The position numbers were made by a program, and so were the translations under genes. A stretch of DNA of 64,000 bases, from contig CAWBKK010000010.1 of the NCBI GenBank assembly GCA_963789355.1, forward strand, positions 496,001 through 560,000, given 5' to 3'. Positions 51,055-59,054 of this stretch are shown piece after piece. The notes under the pieces were generated by a model that saw nothing but the letters and a program-made list of their open reading frames with translations, made no database searches and was not told the DNA's origin. Origin of the DNA: Gaiellasilicea sp963789355 (lineage in GTDB: Bacteria; Actinomycetota; Thermoleophilia; Gaiellales; Gaiellaceae). How positions within the stretch are numbered: position 1 is the stretch's first letter; the number at the start of each line of letters is the position of its first letter.

Positions 51055-52926
51055 CTGTTTCGCCAAGCCCTCCTGGTTGCGGTCCTCGCGGCGCTCGCAC
51101 TCGCCGGTGATGCAGCGGCCAAGTCGTTCTCGCTGCCGGCCGCGGACATCACCGTCCAGGTCGAGCGGGACGGCAGCCTGATCGTCGACGAGGTGATCGC
51201 GTTCTCGTTCGTCGGCGACTTCAGCGGCGCCTACCGCGAGATTCCGCTTCGGGACGGTGAGTCGATCGACCAGGTCTTCGTCGCCGAGGGCGACCGCCAG
51301 TACACGAGCGGGGCGTGCGCCGAGCTCCAGTGCCCGGGGAGCCCAGGGACGTTCGGGACGACGAGCACCGGCGAGGGAATGCGGATCGTCTGGCACTACC
51401 GCGCCGCGAACGAGCCGCGGCGGTTCCGCGTCCACTATCGCCTGCGCGGGCTTCCGGTCGCCTACGACGACGTCGTCGACGTCAATCTGCAGATCTGGGG
51501 TGATGAGTGGGAGGTCGGGCTCGACCAGCTGACCGGCGCACTGATCGCGCCCGGCGAGATCCGGCGCGCCTGGGGCCACCCAGTCGGCGTCCGGGGCGAT
51601 GTGACGATCGAGGGCACGCGCGTCAACCTGCGCGCCGAGCGGATCCCGTCGAACCAGTTCGTCGAGTTGCGGACGCTCGTTCCGCGGCGGTTCTTCACCT
51701 CGACCGAGGGGATGAAGGTCGCCGAGGGACTGGGGCTCGAGAAGATCGTCGCCGAGGAGCGCGACGACGCAGCCGCCTACGAGCGCGACCGGCGCAAGAT
51801 CGACGACGCACTCGACAACCTCGGCGCGACTCTGGCGAAGCTGCTCGCACTCGCACTCCTCCCCGCCCTCGCGGTGATCGCCTTCGTCTGGTGGCGCTGG
51901 GGCCGCGAGCGCGGAACGAGCTACGACCGCGAGTACGAGCAGGAACCCCCCACCGAGACGCAAGCGGCGCTCGTGCCAGGGCTGCTGGCGCAGGGAGGCA
52001 CGCCTGGCTCGCTCGAGTTCACGGCAACGCTCTTCGACCTCGTGCGCCGGGGGCGCTATCGCGCCGAGCAGGTGACGACCGAACGGAAGATCTGGGGCGG
52101 CCTGAAGACGCAACAGGTCTCCGACCTCGAGCTCGCCCTCGGCGACCTGGAGGCACCGGTCGAGGCATTCGAGGCTCCGGTCGCCCAGGTCGTCGACGCG
52201 ATTCTCGCCAACGGGCCCGAGCGGCTCTCGCGCTTCCGCGACCGGATCGAGGAGGATCGGACCGGGAACTCGGAGCGCTTCACGTCGTTCAAGTCGGCGG
52301 TCGGCAGCGAGGTGAAGGGTCGCCACTGGTTCCAGAACGTCGGGCTGGCGGCGCTCCTGGGCGGTGCGGCCGTGCTCGCGCTCGCCGGCGGGATCACCCT
52401 GTTCGTCGGGATCGGCAAGTACAACCCCGTCGCACCGAGCTGGAACAGCGTCGTCGCGATCGCGGTCGGGATCTGCGGGATCGTCGGTGCCACGACCCTC
52501 GTCGGGGCCGCGTTCAACCGCCGGCTCTGGCGCCGCCGCTCACCCGAGGCGCAGGCCGAGGCCGAGCGGTGGGAGGCGTTTCGCCGCTACCTGACCGACT
52601 TCCCGCGCCTCGACGTCGCGCCGGCCGCATCGCTCGAGCTCTGGGAGCGTTTTCTCGTCTACGGAATCGCGTTCGGGATCGCCGAGCGCGTCCTCCAGGG
52701 CGCGCAGCTGCACATGCCCGAGGCGCTCGCGCAGGCGAGCACGCTCTACTGGATCGGGCCGCACGGCGACCTCGCCTCGGGCCCGACGTCGATGAGCATC
52801 GGCGACCTCGCGTCCGGTTTCGGCTCCGCACTCGCGCCGCCGTCATCGGGCTCGGGCGGCTCCGGCGGCGGCTTCTCCGGCGGGGGTGGCGGTGGCGGCG
52901 GCGGTGGAGGCGGCGGCGCCTGGTGA
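51055..52926 (+). CDS. DUF2207 membrane protein with Gly-rich tail and uncertain start
   Basis: A large protein (about 620 residues). The DUF2207 N-terminal domain (ADITVQVERDGSLIVDEVIA) follows a signal segment (FRQALLVAVLAALALAGDAAA), then membrane helices (LALALLPALAVIAFVWW, VGLAALLGGAAVLALAGG, VVAIAVGICGIVGATT) and a C-terminal Ser/Gly-rich run that ends in thirteen consecutive glycines before AW. GTG 51193 would cut off the signal peptide, yet no ATG/GTG/TTG lies between it and the LemA stop; CTG 51055 restores it but its GGAGG site is about 25 bases away. It is paired with LemA. Confidence 0.75.
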   Translation: MFRQALLVAVLAALALAGDAAAKSFSLPAADITVQVERDGSLIVDEVIAFSFVGDFSGAYREIPLRDGESIDQVFVAEGDRQYTSGACAELQCPGSPGTFGTTSTGEGMRIVWHYRAANEPRRFRVHYRLRGLPVAYDDVVDVNLQIWGDEWEVGLDQLTGALIAPGEIRRAWGHPVGVRGDVTIEGTRVNLRAERIPSNQFVELRTLVPRRFFTSTEGMKVAEGLGLEKIVAEERDDAAAYERDRRKIDDALDNLGATLAKLLALALLPALAVIAFVWWRWGRERGTSYDREYEQEPPTETQAALVPGLLAQGGTPGSLEFTATLFDLVRRGRYRAEQVTTERKIWGGLKTQQVSDLELALGDLEAPVEAFEAPVAQVVDAILANGPERLSRFRDRIEEDRTGNSERFTSFKSAVGSEVKGRHWFQNVGLAALLGGAAVLALAGGITLFVGIGKYNPVAPSWNSVVAIAVGICGIVGATTLVGAAFNRRLWRRRSPEAQAEAERWEAFRRYLTDFPRLDVAPAASLELWERFLVYGIAFGIAERVLQGAQLHMPEALAQASTLYWIGPHGDLASGPTSMSIGDLASGFGSALAPPSSGSGGSGGGFSGGGGGGGGGGGGGAW

Positions 52927-53651
52927 TCGGGCCGCTGCTCGCGTTCGCGCTCATCCTGTTGGGAGTCGCGGGCTGCGGGGGCGGGGACAACGCAGCAACG
53001 GTTGCCCTTCCGACCACCGTTGACGTGGAGCGGTGCAGCCCCGGCGTGCACGAGCTCACGCTCGGAAACGGTCAAGCGGCGCGGATCCAGGTCACTCCGA
53101 CCACCGGCGGGCGCCGGGCACTCGTTGTCGCCCTCCACGGAGCCGGCGGCACGCCGGCCGGCGCGATCGAGGCGTTCCGCGGTGCCTGGACGATGCCGGG
53201 GCTCGTCCTGATCGCACCGGCGTCGAAGGGCCAGACGTGGAGCATCCTCCGCTCCGAGCAGGATCTCGACCTCGAGTCGGTCAACCTCGCGCTCGCCGAG
53301 GCGTACGAGCGCTGCACGATCGACCGGCGCCGGATCGCGGTCGGCGGCTTCTCCGACGGAGCGACGTACGCGCTCACGCTCGGCCTCTCCAACGGCGACC
53401 TCTTCCCGGCGGTCATCGCCTTCTCACCCGGCGGCATCGTCGGTGGCGAGCAGGTCGGCGTTCCACGGGTGTTCGTCTCCCATGGGACGTTCGACTCGGT
53501 GCTGCCGATCGCGCAGGCGGGCGACGCCGTCGTCAAGAAGCTCCGTGCCGCCGGCTACCCGGTGACGTATCGCCGGTTCCGCGGCGAGCACGAGGTCTCG
53601 GAGCGGACGTCGGCGGCGGCGATCCGCTGGTTCCTCGACGGAGCCCGCTAG
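52923..53651 (+). CDS. lipoprotein alpha/beta-hydrolase, PHB-depolymerase/esterase-like
   Basis: A 242-residue predicted lipoprotein started at GTG 52923 in the previous stop (GTGA). The signal/lipobox ends LLGVAGC. The serine hydrolase nucleophile lies in VGGFSDGATYAL (GxSxG), with the aspartate in SHGTFDSVLPIAQ and histidine in RGEHEVSERTS, a proper triad. LVVALHGAGG forms the oxyanion-hole region. It may cleave carboxyl esters at the cell surface; the substrate is unknown. Confidence 0.82.
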   Translation: MIGPLLAFALILLGVAGCGGGDNAATVALPTTVDVERCSPGVHELTLGNGQAARIQVTPTTGGRRALVVALHGAGGTPAGAIEAFRGAWTMPGLVLIAPASKGQTWSILRSEQDLDLESVNLALAEAYERCTIDRRRIAVGGFSDGATYALTLGLSNGDLFPAVIAFSPGGIVGGEQVGVPRVFVSHGTFDSVLPIAQAGDAVVKKLRAAGYPVTYRRFRGEHEVSERTSAAAIRWFLDGAR

Positions 53652-54334
53652 CCGCGGCGCGAGCGCTCGTAGAGCGCGATCGCGCCGGCAACGGCCACGT
53701 TGAGCGACTCGGCTGAACCGGTGGTCGGGATCGTGCCGAGGCAGTCGCTCCCCGCGAGGATCTCCTCCGGCAGCCCGTTCCGCTCCGCGCCGAGGAGGAA
53801 CGTCGTCGGGCCTGCGAGTTCGAGCTCCTGGAGCGGCGTGCCCCCTGCGGCGACGAGCGCCACGCGCTCACCAGGCGCCCCGTCGAACGCCAGGAGCGGG
53901 ACGCGGAAGATCGCGCCGGCCGAGGCGCGCAGGGCCTTCGAGCCGAGCGGGTCGGCGCAGCCTTCGGAGAGGGCGACGGCGGCGCCGAAGGCGTCGGCCG
54001 CGCGCAGTAGCGTGCCGACGTTGCCGGGATCGGAGACGCGCCAGAGCGCCAGCGTCGTCTCGCGCGGCTCGCGCGGCAGCGACGCGGTGCGGTAGACGCC
54101 GACGACGCGCGCGGGATGCGGCAGCGTGGAGACTGCGGCGAGCAGCTCGGGCTCGACGTTCTCACCGGCGACGAGAAGCTCGATCGGCTCGATCCCGGCC
54201 GCGCTCGCGGCGTCGATCAGGTCCTCGCCCTCGACGGCGAAGAGTCCGAGCTCCTCGCGCTTGCGCTTCTGCGCGAGGAGCTTGCGGACGAGCTTCAGCG
54301 TCGGGTTCGACGCCGAGGTGATCAAAGGCGCCAC
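53648..54334 (-). CDS. TrmH/SpoU-family RNA methyltransferase
   Basis: A 228-residue SPOUT methyltransferase. The knot motifs are VSDPGNVGTLLRAADAFG (motif 1), FLLGAERNGLPEEIL (motif 2) and IPTTGSAESLNVAVAGAIAL (motif 3). The N-terminal SpoU substrate-binding region (ITSASNPTLKLVRKLLAQKR) is also present. It likely 2'-O-methylates rRNA or tRNA. It lies just after rplT, the usual location in this translation cluster. It ends four bases inside the esterase gene's opposing end. Confidence 0.9.
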   Translation of the reverse strand: MAPLITSASNPTLKLVRKLLAQKRKREELGLFAVEGEDLIDAASAAGIEPIELLVAGENVEPELLAAVSTLPHPARVVGVYRTASLPREPRETTLALWRVSDPGNVGTLLRAADAFGAAVALSEGCADPLGSKALRASAGAIFRVPLLAFDGAPGERVALVAAGGTPLQELELAGPTTFLLGAERNGLPEEILAGSDCLGTIPTTGSAESLNVAVAGAIALYERSRRG

Positions 54335-54343
54335 GCGCGCCCG

Positions 54344-54727
54344 CTACGCCGCCTTGTCGGACGACTTGTCGGCTGCGAGGGCGGCCTTCGCCTGCTCGGC
54401 GACCGCGGTGAATGCAGCCGGATCCGCCACGGCCAGATCGGCCAGGACCTTGCGGTCGAGCTCGATCCCGGCCTTGTGCAGCCCCGAGATGAACTGGTTG
54501 TACGAGATCCCGTTGGCGCGGGCCGCCGCATTGATCCGGACGATCCAGAGCTGCCGGAACGTCCGCTTCTTGTTCTTGCGGTCGCGGTAGGCGTAGACGA
54601 GCGAGTGCTCGACCTGCTCCTTCGCGTAGCGGTAGCTGCGGCTCTTGAGGCCCCAGTACCCCTTCGCCTCGCCGAGAACCTTGCGGCGCTTCTTGCGCGC
54701 GTGGACTGATCGCTTGACCCTGGGCAT
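54344..54727 (-). CDS. rplT: 50S ribosomal protein L20
   Basis: A 127-residue L20: VKRSVHARKKRRKVLGEAKG opening, the RTFRQLWIVRINAAARANG core and an Ala/Lys tail. It assembles early onto 23S rRNA and, in many bacteria, controls its own operon. It follows rpmI directly with no gap. Confidence 0.97.
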   Translation of the reverse strand: MPRVKRSVHARKKRRKVLGEAKGYWGLKSRSYRYAKEQVEHSLVYAYRDRKNKKRTFRQLWIVRINAAARANGISYNQFISGLHKAGIELDRKVLADLAVADPAAFTAVAEQAKAALAADKSSDKAA

Positions 54728-54925
54728 CTACTTCAGCCCCAGCAGCTTCTTCAGGCGCGGCGCGTCGACGTCGGCGACCTTGTAGTCCTTCCCGAAGGCA
54801 CGCTTACGCTTGGCTGACTTGTGCTCCAGGTTGTGGCTCTGCATCGCGTGCCGGCGCAGGATCTTGCCCGTCCCCGTCACCTTGAAGCGCTTCTTCGCTC
54901 CGCTCCCGCTCTTCATCTTTGGCAT
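54728..54925 (-). CDS. rpmI: 50S ribosomal protein L35
   Basis: A 65-residue L35 (MPKMKSGSGAKKRFKVTGTG..., RRHAMQSHNLEHKSAKRKR), the normal size. Its first 122 bases lie inside the 3' part of the infC frame, an unusually long overlap. It is immediately followed by rplT. Confidence 0.97.
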   Translation of the reverse strand: MPKMKSGSGAKKRFKVTGTGKILRRHAMQSHNLEHKSAKRKRAFGKDYKVADVDAPRLKKLLGLK

Positions 54926-55487
54926 CTGATTTCACTCCTGCGTTCTTCGTGGGGCCGAGCAGCATGACCATGTTGCGCCCGTCGAGCAGCGGCGGCGACT
55001 CGACCACCGCGAGCTCCTTGATTTCCTCGGCGAGACGGAGGAGCAGATCGCGGCCCCGCTCCGGGTGCAGGTTCTCGCGCCCCCGGAACATGATCGTGAC
55101 CTTGACCTTCGCGCGCTGGTTGAGAAAGCGCACGACGTGGCCCTTCTTCGTCTCGTAGTCGTGAATGCCGATCTTCGGCCTGAACTTGATCTCCTTGACG
55201 TTGATCTGCGTCTGGTGCTTCCGGGCGACCTTGGCCTTCTGCTCTTGCTCGTAGCGGTACTTGCCGTAATCCATCACCCGCGCGACGGGCGGGTCCGCCC
55301 CCGCGGCGACCTCGACCAGGTCGAGGCCCTTCGAGTAGGCGTACTCGCGCGCTTCGTCGGTCGACTTGATCCCGATCTGCTCGCCGTCCTCGCCCACCAG
55401 GCGAACCTGGGGGACGCGGATGTTCTCGTTGATCCGGTCCTGCGGCTGTGGAACCCGCCGGTCTTCCGGACGGCGTCTCGGCCTCAA
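54804..55487 (-). CDS. infC: translation initiation factor IF-3 with C-terminal extension
   Basis: A 227-residue IF-3. RINENIRVPQVRLVGEDGEQ and YAYSKGLDLVEVAAGADPP form the N-terminal domain; FRPKIGIHDYETKKGHVVRF and VTIMFRGRENLHPERG the C-terminal domain. The usual end (around VMLLGPTK) is passed and 50 polar, acidic residues follow that overlap rpmI by 122 bases. The start is a TTG at 55487. IF-3 keeps ribosomal subunits apart and checks the start codon. It lies between a putative attenuator and rpmI. Confidence 0.93.
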   Translation of the reverse strand: MRPRRRPEDRRVPQPQDRINENIRVPQVRLVGEDGEQIGIKSTDEAREYAYSKGLDLVEVAAGADPPVARVMDYGKYRYEQEQKAKVARKHQTQINVKEIKFRPKIGIHDYETKKGHVVRFLNQRAKVKVTIMFRGRENLHPERGRDLLLRLAEEIKELAVVESPPLLDGRNMVMLLGPTKNAGVKSDAKDEERERSEEALQGDGDGQDPAPARDAEPQPGAQVSQA

Positions 55488-55525
55488 AGGCTCTTCACCA
55501 AGCTCGTTGAATCCTCCCTATCGAC

Positions 55526-55549
55526 GACAAAAACCGCTGCAAGCAGCGG
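55526..55549 (-). terminator. terminator/attenuator between thrS and infC
   Basis: On the minus strand CCGCTGCTTGCAGCGG (six-base stem CCGCTG/CAGCGG, four-base loop) is followed by TTTTT. It lies in the 148-base leader of infC. In many bacteria this region controls the infC-rpmI-rplT operon by early termination; here the hairpin is seen and the control is inferred. Confidence 0.7.
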
Positions 55550-55635
55550 CCACGTTTTCCTCGTCCAACCGGCTCGGTTGAACCCTCGCGGGCTCGCGGC
55601 CCGGGAAGGTGAGGGGCAGTGGTCCGCTCCTTCTT

Positions 55636-57558
55636 TCAGGCCCCGATCGTAGCGGATTCGGCGCGGAACCGTTCGAGCAGCTCGGACAGGCTCGCCGTCG
55701 TCTGCTCACCGCCGCGCTCGCGCACGGCCAGCGCGTCGTCCGACTCGCGGTCGCCGTAGACGATCGTGAACGGAACCTTCTCCAGCTCGGCCTCGCGAAT
55801 CCGCCGTCCCAGCGTCTCGTCGCGCTGGTCGACGTCGACGCGGAAGCCTTCCTCGTCGAGCCGGTGGCGGAGTTCGCCGACTGCCCCGCGATGGCCTTCC
55901 CCGACCGGGATCAGCCGGACCTGGACGGGCGCGAGCCAGAACGGGAAGACGCCGCCGAAGTGCTCGACGATGATCCCGATGAAACGCTCGAGCGAGCCGA
56001 GCAGTGCCCGGTGGATCACCACCGGCACGTGCTCGATGTTGTCGGGGCCCATGTAGGTGAGCCCGAACCGGCGCGGCATCTGCGAGTCGGCCTGGATCGT
56101 CCCCATCTGCCAGGAGCGGCCGAGCGTGTCCTGCATGTGCAGGTCGATCTTCGGCCCGTAGAAGGTGCCCTCACCGACACCGATCGTGTACTGGATCTCG
56201 TGCCGCTCGAGCGCCGCCTGCAGGATCCCCTCGGCGTGGTCCCACTCCTCGTCGGTGCCGAGCCGCTCCTCAGGCCGGGTCGAGAGCTCGGCGTGCGGGG
56301 TGACGTCGAAGAGCGCGTAGAGGTCCTTGGCGAACTCGATGCACGCGTCGATCTCGGCGGGCACCTGCTCCTCGGTGCAGAAGATGTGGGCGTCGTCCTG
56401 GGTGACATGGCGGACGCGCAGCAGCCCGTGGAGCGCGCCGGCCAGCTCGTTCCGGTGCAGGGTCGAGCTCTCGGCGTAGCGGATCGGAAGGTCCCGGTAG
56501 CTGCGGAGCTGCGAGCCGAAGAGGAGCATGTGACCAGGGCAGTTCATCGGCTTCAGGCCGGCGTGCGGCTCCTCGCCCTCGCCCGCGACGAGGAACATGT
56601 TCTCGCGGAACTTCTCCCAGTGGCCGCTCGTCTCCCAGACGGACTTGTCGTAGATCAGCGGCGTCTTCACCTCCGCGTAGCCGCGACGGGCGTTCTCGCG
56701 GCGGCGGAGATCTTCCAGAGCGTTCCAGATCACCATCCCCTTCGGATGCCAGAACGGCGATCCCGGCGACTCCTCGGAGAGGTGGAAGAGGTCGAGCTCG
56801 CGGCCGAGCTTGCGGTGGTCGCGCGCCTTCGCCTGCTCGAGCCGTTCGAGGTAGGCGTCGAGGTCGGCCTGTGAGTAGAACGCGGTGCCGTAGATCCGCG
56901 TCAGCTGCGTGTTGCGCTCGTCGCCGCGCCAGTAGGCGCCGGCGAGCGAGGTCAGCTTGATCGCCTTGATCGGCTTCGAATCCTGCAGGTGCGGCCCGCG
57001 GCAGAGGTCGGTGAACTCGCCACCAGCAGTTGAAATCTGACGGTAGAGCGAGATCTCGCCCTCGGCTTGGTCGACGAGCTCGACCTTGTAGCGCTCGCCC
57101 TCGGCCTCGAAGCGCTGCTTCGCCTCCTCCACCGAGACCTCCTCGCGCTCCCAGGAGCGGCCCTCCTTCAGCTCGCGCTGGATCTCGGCCTCGATCCGCT
57201 CGAGGTCGTCCTCGCGGATCGGCTCGGGGAATTCGAAGTCGTAGTAGAAGCCGTTCTCGATCGACGGGCCGATCGCAACCTTGACGCCGGGGTAGAGCCG
57301 CCGGACAGCCTCGGCGAGCAGGTGTGCGGCCGAATGCCGCAGCACGGCCAGCGCGTCGGGATCAGCGGTATCCCGGGTGGTCAAGATCTGGATCGGCTGC
57401 CCGTCCGCGAGGGGCAAGCGGAGATCCTGAACGGCCCCGTTCTGGCGGATCAGCACCGCCTGCTCGGCCAGCTTGGGACCGATCGCGCGCGCCGCGTCGA
57501 GGCCGGTGGCACCGTCCGGAAGTTCGAGTTCCGAGGAGTCGGGGAGAACGACCTTCAT
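55636..57558 (-). CDS. thrS: threonine-tRNA ligase
   Basis: A 640-residue ThrRS: N-terminal TGS domain (SELELPDGATGLDAARAIGP), editing domain (LRHSAAHLLAEAVRRLYPG), class II core with the zinc cysteine in KPMNCPGHMLLFGSQLRSY, the histidine in STLHRNELAGALHG and VVIHRALLGSLERFIGIIVE, and the C-terminal anticodon domain (QVRLIPVGEGHRGAVG). It charges tRNA-Thr. The start is shared head-to-head with a small gene on the other strand. Confidence 0.96.
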   Translation of the reverse strand: MKVVLPDSSELELPDGATGLDAARAIGPKLAEQAVLIRQNGAVQDLRLPLADGQPIQILTTRDTADPDALAVLRHSAAHLLAEAVRRLYPGVKVAIGPSIENGFYYDFEFPEPIREDDLERIEAEIQRELKEGRSWEREEVSVEEAKQRFEAEGERYKVELVDQAEGEISLYRQISTAGGEFTDLCRGPHLQDSKPIKAIKLTSLAGAYWRGDERNTQLTRIYGTAFYSQADLDAYLERLEQAKARDHRKLGRELDLFHLSEESPGSPFWHPKGMVIWNALEDLRRRENARRGYAEVKTPLIYDKSVWETSGHWEKFRENMFLVAGEGEEPHAGLKPMNCPGHMLLFGSQLRSYRDLPIRYAESSTLHRNELAGALHGLLRVRHVTQDDAHIFCTEEQVPAEIDACIEFAKDLYALFDVTPHAELSTRPEERLGTDEEWDHAEGILQAALERHEIQYTIGVGEGTFYGPKIDLHMQDTLGRSWQMGTIQADSQMPRRFGLTYMGPDNIEHVPVVIHRALLGSLERFIGIIVEHFGGVFPFWLAPVQVRLIPVGEGHRGAVGELRHRLDEEGFRVDVDQRDETLGRRIREAELEKVPFTIVYGDRESDDALAVRERGGEQTTASLSELLERFRAESATIGA

Positions 57559-57679
57559 GACAGATCAGGATACTCAGCACCCACGCGAGGACGACCGGAA
57601 CGACGAGCTCGAGGGCACGCCCGTTCCGGATCCCGAGGAGGAGACCGGCGACGGCGAGGACGTGCCGACGGCGGACTGA
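57557..57679 (+). CDS. small acidic protein (40 residues)
   Basis: ATG 57557 to TGA 57679 gives MTDQDTQHPREDDRNDELEG..., ending EEETGDGEDVPTAD. It is strongly acidic and likely disordered. Its start overlaps that of thrS on the other strand by two bases (CATG), so no separate leader exists; a real gene would have its ribosome site inside thrS. Small acidic proteins of this type recur in actinobacteria, but I give only modest confidence. Confidence 0.4.
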   Translation: MTDQDTQHPREDDRNDELEGTPVPDPEEETGDGEDVPTAD

Positions 57680-57725
57680 AGCTGGAAAGCGACCACGCGC
57701 GGTGATGTACTTCCGGCAGGAGACC

Positions 57726-58484
57726 ATGCTCCGGCTCACGGTCATCACAGCCTCGCTCGCGGCGCTGGCGCTGCCGCTGGATGCCCACGCGACCAGCGTC
57801 ATCGCCTTCGACCGGGCGAGCGCGACGCCGAACGAGCGCGTCAAGGTCACTTCGGCCCTGAGCCACCCGGTCCGCCTCTACCTCGTCCGCCAGGACGCCG
57901 GCGCCGTCCGGTCCCGAACGGACAAGCGCCTCAGCTTCATCGGCTCGGTCGGTCCGAACGGCTCTCTGTCGTTCAGCCTCCCGCCGCTCGACGCGGGCAC
58001 GTACAACCTCGCACTCTGGTGCAGGCGCTGTCCCGGCGCCCGGTTCAGGACGCGGGCCGCACGCCTGCGCGTTCGACCAGTGGAAGGCTGCCCGGTGACG
58101 CGACCGAACGGCAACCGGCCGGCCGGCCAGCCGCGCGGCGTGAGCTGGTACGGGAACGGGTTCCTCTGGGCGGGCCTCGAGCGCGGCGGGAGGTACGCGG
58201 TCCCCGCCGATCGGGTCGGTGCCGACGGCACAATCGGCAACAAGCTGCTGTGGGTGACGACGCCGCCGTGGGAGAAGCCGACGATCTCGGGGGAGCGGCT
58301 CGACGCGGCGGCCCCGCCGCTGCAGGTAACCCGCGTGAACACGGGCTCGTTCTCCGGCGCCGCCAACCCCTCCCACATGGCTCCGGTCGGCTTCCCGACC
58401 GCGGGCTGCTGGAGGCTGAAGGCGCGCCTGGGCGACCTCAGCCTCGTCTATGTCGTCGAGGTCGTCGTGGACGACACGCCGTAG
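57726..58484 (+). CDS. secreted protein of unknown function
   Basis: A 252-residue exported protein starting at ATG 57726, with AGGAGA directly upstream; an earlier in-frame ATG lacks a ribosome site. The signal is LRLTVITASLAALALPLDAHA. The body is beta-rich (LSFSLPPLDAGTYNLALWCR, LQVTRVNTGSFSGAANP) with several cysteines (LWCRRCPG, EGCPVTRP, AGCWRLKA). A Ca/carbohydrate-binding fold is conceivable, but I recognise no family. It is followed by the CBS-domain gene. Confidence 0.7.
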   Translation: MLRLTVITASLAALALPLDAHATSVIAFDRASATPNERVKVTSALSHPVRLYLVRQDAGAVRSRTDKRLSFIGSVGPNGSLSFSLPPLDAGTYNLALWCRRCPGARFRTRAARLRVRPVEGCPVTRPNGNRPAGQPRGVSWYGNGFLWAGLERGGRYAVPADRVGADGTIGNKLLWVTTPPWEKPTISGERLDAAAPPLQVTRVNTGSFSGAANPSHMAPVGFPTAGCWRLKARLGDLSLVYVVEVVVDDTP

Positions 58485-58542
58485 CCCCCGTTTTCGGCCC
58501 GCCGCCGCGGGTATCCCCTTCCAAACGAGGAAGGGACTGAAC

Positions 58543-58959
58543 ATGGGACAGCACACAGTGCAGGAAGCGATGACGTCGAATCCGAGGGCGATCACGCCCG
58601 AGACGACGATCCGGGAAGCCGCGCAGCTGATGAAGAGCGAGGACGTCGGGGCGCTCCCGATCGTCGAGGACGGACGGTTGACGTCCGTGATCACGGACCG
58701 AGACCTGGCCATCCGCGCGCTCGCGGATGGCCTCGAGCCGGAGACTCAGGTGCGCGAGCTCGCATCCAAGGACGTCGTCACCGTCGACCCGCAGCAGAGC
58801 CTCGAGGAGGCCGCCGGGCTGATGGCGAAGCACCAGATCCGGCGCCTGCCGGTGGTCGAGGAGGACGGCGTGCTCGTCGGGATGGTCGCGCAGGCGGACA
58901 TCGCGCAGGCCGGCCACGACGAGCTCACGGGCGAGGTCGTGCAGAAGATCTCGCAGTAG
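58543..58959 (+). CDS. CBS-domain pair protein
   Basis: A 138-residue protein with two CBS motifs. The first covers TVQEAMTSNPRAITPETTIR to ITDRDLAIRALADG, the second VRELASKDVVTVDPQQSLEE to GMVAQADIAQAG. Such pairs bind adenine nucleotides and often regulate enzymes or transporters. ATG 58543 is chosen because GAGGAAGGGA lies upstream. It is followed by a strong hairpin terminator. Confidence 0.92.
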   Translation: MGQHTVQEAMTSNPRAITPETTIREAAQLMKSEDVGALPIVEDGRLTSVITDRDLAIRALADGLEPETQVRELASKDVVTVDPQQSLEEAAGLMAKHQIRRLPVVEEDGVLVGMVAQADIAQAGHDELTGEVVQKISQ

Positions 58960-58967
58960 AAGGGCTC

Positions 58968-58997
58968 GACCTGGCCGGGGCAGATCCCGGCCAGGTC
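58968..58997 (+). terminator. hairpin terminator after CBS gene
   Basis: A perfect 12-base stem GACCTGGCCGGG/CCCGGCCAGGTC with a GCAGAT loop, nine bases after the CBS stop. A T-run is weak (GGTTCGTCC), so termination may need Rho or be bidirectional with the next gene. Confidence 0.6.
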
Positions 58998-59054
58998 GGT
59001 TCGTCCCCATCCGAGGGTGAAGCTCCCGGCGGAACCTGCCGATAGCCGCAGGGG

